Below are positions 8,028-10,129 of a stretch of DNA of 10,129 nucleotides, one piece after another. The position numbers and the translations under genes are program-made. The stretch lies in assembly GCA_900554535.1 (NCBI GenBank), contig USIA01000051.1, positions 1 through 10,129 of the forward strand. Direction: 5' to 3'. Position 1 is the first letter of the stretch; the number at the start of each line of letters is the position of its first letter. This DNA is from an uncultured Oscillospiraceae bacterium (GTDB lineage: Bacteria > Bacillota > Clostridia > Oscillospirales > Acutalibacteraceae). The notes under the pieces are model-generated. The model saw only the letters and a program-made list of their open reading frames with translations, ran no database searches and was not told the origin of the DNA.

Positions 8028-8686
8028 CGCGGCTGCGGGTAAAAGAGGCGGTCGTCGTGGAGGGAAAGTATGACAAGATCAAGCTTTCCGCTTTGATTGA
8101 CGGACTGATTATTGAAACGCACGGCTTCGGGATTTTTCGAGATAAGGAGCTTTTGGCGCTGTTGCGCCGGCTAGCTGATGTCCGCGGCCTTCTGATCCTG
8201 ACGGACAGCGACGGCGCGGGGTTTCAAATACGGAATTTTTTAAAAGGCAGCATTGATCCATCGAAAATCCGTCATGCATATATCCCGGACATTCTCGGCA
8301 AAGAGAAACGCAAAGCTGCCCCCGGCAAAGAAGGGAAGCTCGGCGTTGAGGGGATGCCACTGTCGGTGCTGCGCGAGGCACTTTTGCGCGCGGGTGTTGC
8401 CAGCGAGCCTGCACAGACAAATCCACGCCCCATTACCAAGGCGGATCTCTATACCCTGGGTCTTTCCGGCGGCCCGGATAGCGCCGCGCGCCGCAGAACG
8501 GTACAGGAGGCATTGGCATTGCCTGCGCATCTATCGGCCAATGCATTTTTGCAGGTGCTCAACGCTTTGACAGATTTTCCGGCGCTCGCATCCCTGTGCA
8601 ACAAACTTTTTACACAGCCGGAAAATGAGTCCAGCGTTTTGAAATCCGAAGGAACCTCCACCGCGCTGGAGAATAGCCGCTCATAA
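8024..8686 (+). CDS. rnmV: ribonuclease M5 (TOPRIM domain, clostridial type)
   Basis: 220 aa TOPRIM-domain nuclease that matures the ends of 5S rRNA in low-GC Gram-positives. Seen: the first TOPRIM motif V-V-V-E-G-K-Y-D (Glu13), the second acidic motif L-T-D-S-D-G-A-G (Asp61, Asp63), and the H-A-Y-I-P segment with a basic stretch (G-K-E-K-R-K-A-A-P-G-K-E-G-K-L-G-V-E) typical of RNase M5. The C-terminal helical extension makes it longer than the roughly 186-aa Bacillus enzyme, as in clostridial homologues. The start ATG 8024 overlaps the holA TGA (ATGA), and GGGAGGTG (8011-8018) provides the RBS inside holA. It is the last gene of the cluster. A Ser/Glu-rich tail (about the last 20 residues) looks disordered. 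No 5S rRNA gene is in the window. Confidence 0.9.
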   Translation: MTRLRVKEAVVVEGKYDKIKLSALIDGLIIETHGFGIFRDKELLALLRRLADVRGLLILTDSDGAGFQIRNFLKGSIDPSKIRHAYIPDILGKEKRKAAPGKEGKLGVEGMPLSVLREALLRAGVASEPAQTNPRPITKADLYTLGLSGGPDSAARRRTVQEALALPAHLSANAFLQVLNALTDFPALASLCNKLFTQPENESSVLKSEGTSTALENSRS

Positions 8687-8715
8687 AATATTTTCGCTGA
8701 TTTTGCATAAAATTG

Positions 8716-8745
8716 TTGACAGGGCTTCCTATTCGGTGCTATAAT
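8716..8745 (+). promoter_or_regulatory. sigma-A promoter of tRNA-Leu
   Basis: Perfect TTGACA (8716-8721), 18-nt spacer, perfect TATAAT (8740-8745). The predicted start is near 8752, about 13 bases before the mature tRNA 5' end. Confidence 0.88.
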
Positions 8746-8764
8746 AATATTCGCCGCTTGATAT

Positions 8765-8849
8765 GCGCGAGTGCTGGAATTGGCAGACAGGCACGTTTGA
8801 GGGGCGTGTGTTGTATGACGTACGGGTTCAAGTCCCGTCTCGCGCACCA
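8765..8849 (+). tRNA. tRNA-Leu(GAG), CCA encoded
   Basis: 85-nt class II tRNA. The acceptor stem GCGCGAG/CTCGCGC pairs perfectly (8765-8771 with 8839-8845), followed by A73 and an encoded CCA (8846-8849). The anticodon stem is CACGT/GCGTG around the loop TTGAGGG, with anticodon GAG at 8799-8801 reading CUC/CUU leucine codons. The T arm is ACGGG/CCCGT around TTCAAGT. A long variable arm (about 8809-8821), as expected for tRNA-Leu, confirms identity. tRNA-Leu genes are frequent integration targets, and unusual repeat-rich DNA begins immediately downstream. Confidence 0.97.
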
Positions 8850-8864
8850 CGTCAAAAGCGGCAA

Positions 8865-8980
8865 TATGATAACGATCCGCCGTTATCATAAACGAGAGGG
8901 CTTAGTGAAAAATCTAAGCCTTTTCGTTTATGATAACTCCTATCGGCGTTGTGAGCACCGATAGGAACATTATCATAAAC
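8865..8980 (+). repeat. cluster of four alternating palindromic half-sites (BIME/REP-like)
   Basis: The half-site TTATCATAAAC or its complement occurs at 8865-8874 (complement, partial), 8883-8893, 8926-8936 (complement) and 8970-8980. Neighbouring copies always face each other, giving three competing hairpins. The first is 8865-8874 with 8881-8890 (10 bp). The second is 8883-8905 with 8914-8936 (about 23 bp including wobble pairs). The third has outer arms 8926-8936/8970-8980 and a perfect inner stem CCTATCGG/CCGATAGG (8939-8946 with 8958-8965). Each internal half-site is shared by two hairpins, so they exclude one another. The layout looks like nested or tandem small palindromic elements rather than a gene. 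Confidence 0.8.
8899..8924 (+). terminator. probable intrinsic terminator of tRNA-Leu
   Basis: Inner part of the second palindrome: GGCTTAG (8899-8905) pairs with CTAAGCC (8914-8920) around an A-rich loop and is followed by TTTT (8921-8924). It is the first hairpin with a T-run after the tRNA. The short T-run and the extended outer stem make it less canonical. Confidence 0.6.
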
Positions 8981-8987
8981 TTTCGAG

Positions 8988-9243
8988 AACTTACTTTACA
9001 CAAATGCTGAAAAAGCATTTTTCATTGCTGCGGGTTTCGCAGACAGCCGCTCATCCGGCGGCGCGTCCAATGCGGTGAAGCGTTCAAGGCGCAAGTATCA
9101 TTATCCTCCCTGGGGTCATGGCCACTGCTTTCGAGGCAGCTGGCGGGGCTTACGGCTCACTGGATGTCCAGGTCGTCGCCGGCCCGCGGGCTTTGCGGTG
9201 CCTTCGTTTCCGCAGCAGGCGAGGTTTTGATGCAAAGTAAGTT
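8988..9243. mobile_element. MITE-like GC-rich module with imperfect terminal inverted repeats
   Basis: AACTTACTTT (8988-8997) is exactly mirrored by AAAGTAAGTT (9234-9243), and similarity continues inward (TTTACA... against the complement TTTGCA...). The 256-bp interior is clearly richer in GC than the DNA on its right and is dense in hairpins. Examples are 9002-9008/9014-9020, CTGCG/CGCAG (9028-9032 with 9038-9042), CTGC/GCAG (9125-9139), CTGGATGTCCAG (9160-9171) and the 10-nt palindrome GCCCGCGGGC (9182-9191). There is no transposase and no clear target-site duplication. One + frame stays open from 8979 to the TGA at 9228 without any ATG. It could be a non-autonomous transposable element or a genus-specific intergenic repeat. 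Confidence 0.5.
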
Positions 9244-9275
9244 TTAGATTGTCAAGGTTCAAGGGCAAAAGGAAA

Positions 9276-9313
9276 AGCGACTCGCGAAACATGATAGGGT
9301 CCCGCGAATCGCT
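9276..9313. repeat. inverted repeat abutting the 9315 promoter
   Basis: AGCGACTCGCG (9276-9286) mirrors CGCGAATCGCT (9303-9313) with one mismatched position and a 16-nt loop. The right arm ends two bases before the -35 hexamer. On the minus strand the hairpin is followed by a T-rich run (TTTCCTTTT), so it could be a minus-strand terminator; equally it could be an operator for the adjacent promoter. No minus-strand gene feeding into it is visible. Confidence 0.5.
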
Positions 9314-9314
9314 C

Positions 9315-9344
9315 TTGACAAATGTATCAGTTAAGTGGTATTAT
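9315..9344 (+). promoter_or_regulatory. sigma-A promoter of the leader/small RNA
   Basis: Perfect TTGACA (9315-9320), 18-nt spacer, TATTAT (9339-9344) preceded by an extended -10 TG (TGG at 9336-9338). The predicted start is about 9351. It is a strong promoter in a stretch with no long ORF, which is the main reason to propose an RNA product here. Confidence 0.78.
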
Positions 9345-9384
9345 GAAGCCACATAAACTGCATTTCATAAGCCATGAGGGTTCT

Positions 9385-9432
9385 ATGGAAACCCTTGTGA
9401 CGCAAGCCTCATGTAGTCGCCAAACTGCATGA
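9385..9432 (+). CDS. possible 15-residue leader peptide
   Basis: A short frame METLVTQASCSRQTA runs from ATG 9385 to TGA 9430-9432, preceded by GAGGG (9376-9380) at 4-nt spacing. The RBS lies in the 5' arm of a hairpin and the ATG in its loop. The ORF spans AGCCTCATG (9405-9413) and ends inside the competing partner 9428-9436, so ribosome position would decide which helix forms. That is the organisation expected of a translation-sensing leader peptide. I do not recognise the peptide; chance occurrence of so short a frame is quite possible. Confidence 0.4.
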   Translation: METLVTQASCSRQTA

Positions 9433-9526
9433 GGCTATGAGTGCTTTTATGCTTTTGCTAACCTAAGTCTACCACAAAAAAGAGCGAGAGCCAAGCCTTT
9501 ATGGCATGGGGAGAGCAAAAGTTTTT

Positions 9527-9557
9527 GAGCATTTTTTGATAAAAATGCTCTTTTTTT
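9527..9557 (+). terminator. intrinsic terminator of the leader/small RNA
   Basis: Perfect 10-bp stem GAGCATTTTT/AAAAATGCTC (9527-9536 with 9541-9550), loop TGAT, then seven T residues (9551-9557). The 3' arm and T-run can alternatively pair with 9476-9485. Confidence 0.9.
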
Positions 9558-9646
9558 ATACTCACTAAGTGATTTTTCACTCGACCTGATACATTTTCAA
9601 AGGACGATTTCTGGAAACTCTTTGTTTCATTGCTTTTTACTTTATC

Positions 9647-9676
9647 ACCGGATGCCAAACTTCTGGTATTGCCGGT
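9647..9676 (+). other. strong hairpin in an otherwise gene-less stretch (9558-9863)
   Basis: ACCGG-ATGCCA (9647-9657) pairs with TGGTAT-CCGGT (9664-9669 and 9672-9676) with a two-base bulge and a 6-nt loop. It lies between the two terminators and has no T-run, so it looks like a structural element of an RNA. The rest of 9558-9646 shows only a small TCACT-A-AGTGA palindrome (9562-9572 region) and no convincing ORF. Confidence 0.55.
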
Positions 9677-9703
9677 ACCTTTTCATTACTGTGTAAAACG
9701 AGG

Positions 9704-9735
9704 GGTGCGACAACTTGTCGCACCTATCTTTTTTT
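9704..9735 (+). terminator. second intrinsic terminator ahead of the partial gene
   Basis: GGTGCGACAA (9704-9713) and TTGTCGCACC (9715-9724) are exact inverse complements. The realistic fold is an 8-bp stem (9704-9711 with 9717-9724) with loop AACTT, followed by TATC and seven T residues (9729-9735). No gene ends here, so it either ends a second small RNA or is another attenuator in a long leader. Confidence 0.8.
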
Positions 9736-9814
9736 GTCTTTGCTTCGCCTTCGTCCATTTTGGCCATTCAAGTATCCGTTCGCCGTGTGTCTTTTCATGT
9801 TTTACAGGTTCATT

Positions 9815-9862
9815 CGAGCAAACTACCGCGTAAAAAGCTCGATGACAGAAAGGTAGGTTGCT
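9815..9862 (+). promoter_or_regulatory. possible RBS-sequestering switch before the partial gene
   Basis: AGCAAACTACC (9817-9827) pairs, with one mismatch, with GGTAGGTTGCT (9852-9862), which contains the AGG of the RBS and ends two bases before ATG 9864. A competing helix CGAGC/GCTCG (9815-9819 with 9837-9841) uses part of the same left arm and would free the RBS. The shape is that of a translation-level on/off switch; it is inferred from pairing only. Confidence 0.45.
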
Positions 9863-9863
9863 T

Positions 9864-10129
9864 ATGCCATACGTTATTATCGTTGTCCTTTCAAAGGCTC
9901 TATGCGAGATTTATGGAACGTTTCAGACTCCGCCGGGCAAACAAAATTTTAAAGATAACAATAATCTTTACGCGATCTTTGAAAACCGAGCGCAGCTTTT
10001 TGTGTTCCCCCAGCCGAATCTTTACGCATTTATTCAGCACAAGCGCGGTATTGAGAAAGAAAAAAGAGAAGTCGTGGTCCTAAGTCAAGAATTAGCACAA
10101 GTTAAAATGAGAGATTTATCCCCATCTTA
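9864..10129 (+). CDS. hypothetical protein, N-terminal part (runs off the window)
   Basis: An open frame of 88 codons from ATG 9864 to the window edge, with AGGTAGG (9851-9857) as RBS and an in-frame stop just upstream at 9843. The predicted protein has a hydrophobic start (M-P-Y-V-I-I-V-V-L-S), a polar G-K-Q-N-F-K-D-N-N-N-L-Y stretch, an aromatic-rich region (L-F-V-F-P-Q-P-N-L-Y-A-F-I-Q) and a charged K-R-G-I-E-K-E-K-R-E helix. I do not recognise the family. Competing + frames here terminate at or before 10083, and the amino-acid make-up of this one is the most protein-like, but only the sequence beyond the window can settle it. Codon use is AT-richer than in the housekeeping genes, as expected for accessory DNA. 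Confidence 0.5.
   Translation, partial: MPYVIIVVLSKALCEIYGTFQTPPGKQNFKDNNNLYAIFENRAQLFVFPQPNLYAFIQHKRGIEKEKREVVVLSQELAQVKMRDLSPS

Larger units (their letters stand above)
9351..9557 (+). ncRNA. structured leader or small RNA of unknown family, attenuator-like
   Basis: The segment runs from a strong promoter to a perfect intrinsic terminator, about 207 nt. Seen: a hairpin GAGGGTT/AACCCTT (9376-9382 with 9390-9396) holding the RBS and start of a 15-codon ORF; CATGAGG (9373-9379) and CATGAGGCT (9428-9436) competing for the same AGCCTCATG (9405-9413), the latter as a 9-bp perfect helix; a long-range helix CTTTTGCT/AGCAAAAG (9452-9459 with 9514-9521); and AAAAAAGAGC (9476-9485), perfectly complementary to GCTCTTTTTT (9547-9556) of the terminator, a ready antiterminator. 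It does not match 6S, SRP, RNase P, tmRNA or retron msr-msd patterns that I know. Leader attenuation of a downstream gene is the favoured reading; a free-standing sRNA is the alternative. Confidence 0.6.

Noticed and set aside
9004..9230. Small frames in the GC-rich module (24-codon ATG frame at 9004; 83 open codons from 8979 without ATG)
   Set aside because: No RBS for the first and no start for the second; the hairpin density fits a structured repeat better than a gene.
9355..9430. Direct repeat AAACTGCAT at 9355-9363 and 9422-9430 as a CRISPR remnant
   Set aside because: Only two 9-nt copies with no further repeats or spacers; better explained by the competing helices of the leader RNA.
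9351..9557. Retron msr-msd, 6S RNA, tracrRNA or c-di-GMP (GEMM) riboswitch
   Set aside because: There is no a1/a2 end complementarity or adjacent reverse transcriptase, no closing terminal stem as in 6S, no Cas gene or CRISPR repeat, and only a short GACGCAAG-like similarity to GEMM without its paired architecture.
9458..9658. 66-codon minus-strand frame beginning MASGDKVKSNETKS
   Set aside because: It runs across the perfect terminator hairpin at 9527-9550, lacks a convincing RBS and resembles no known protein.
9630..10083. Plus-strand frames of 67 and 122 codons (starting 9630 and 9715)
   Set aside because: They read through the terminator hairpin 9704-9735 and show biased Ser/Phe/Arg-rich composition; the frame from 9864 has a better RBS and remains open to the window end.
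8850..10129. A duplicated tRNA-Leu 3' end (attR) in the downstream region
   Set aside because: I scanned for the GTTCAAGTCCCG and CTCGCGCACCA segments and found no second copy within the window.

Overview
The window is a Bacillota chromosome segment, most likely from a Clostridia / Oscillospirales (Ruminococcaceae-type) gut anaerobe. The evidence is a T-box riboswitch in front of alaS, a clostridial-type RNase M5, sigma-A-like promoters (TTGACA/TATAAT), AGGAGG-type ribosome binding sites and GC-rich coding sequence. The genus is inferred from style only and cannot be fixed here.

Bases 1-8849 are ordinary housekeeping DNA, all on the + strand. In order: the 3' end of a transpeptidase-type penicillin-binding protein; a consensus promoter overlapping its stop codon; a T-box leader with intrinsic terminator; alaS; a second promoter; and a tightly packed run of five genes. 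These are a HIT-family nucleotide hydrolase, a purine-type phosphoribosyltransferase, comEC, holA (DNA polymerase III delta) and rnmV (RNase M5). comEC/holA and holA/rnmV overlap by 1 and 4 bases, which indicates translational coupling. A tRNA-Leu(GAG) with its own promoter closes the block. Two protein-level oddities deserve a look: the PBP carries KTA in place of KTG, and the C-terminal metallo-beta-lactamase-like domain of ComEC lacks its metal-binding motif.

From 8850 to the end the character changes: no complete protein gene is visible, the DNA becomes mostly AT-richer, and it is full of inverted repeats. First comes a cluster of four alternately oriented copies of an 11-nt half-site (8865-8980), then a GC-rich, hairpin-laden 256-bp module bounded by imperfect terminal inverted repeats (8988-9243, MITE-like). 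Next is an inverted repeat touching a strong promoter (9315-9344). That promoter drives a leader or small RNA containing a 15-codon ORF, mutually exclusive helices, an intrinsic terminator (9527-9557) and a perfectly complementary upstream antiterminator segment (9476-9485). A second strong hairpin, a second intrinsic terminator (9704-9735) and an RBS-sequestering helix follow, ahead of an unrecognised gene that runs off the window (9864-10129).

My reading of 9315-10129 is a long, multiply attenuated 5' leader controlling an accessory gene, possibly antibiotic- or translation-responsive. An independent small RNA followed by an unrelated gene is the main alternative. The position directly downstream of a tRNA-Leu and the composition shift are compatible with acquired DNA, but no integrase or duplicated att site is visible.
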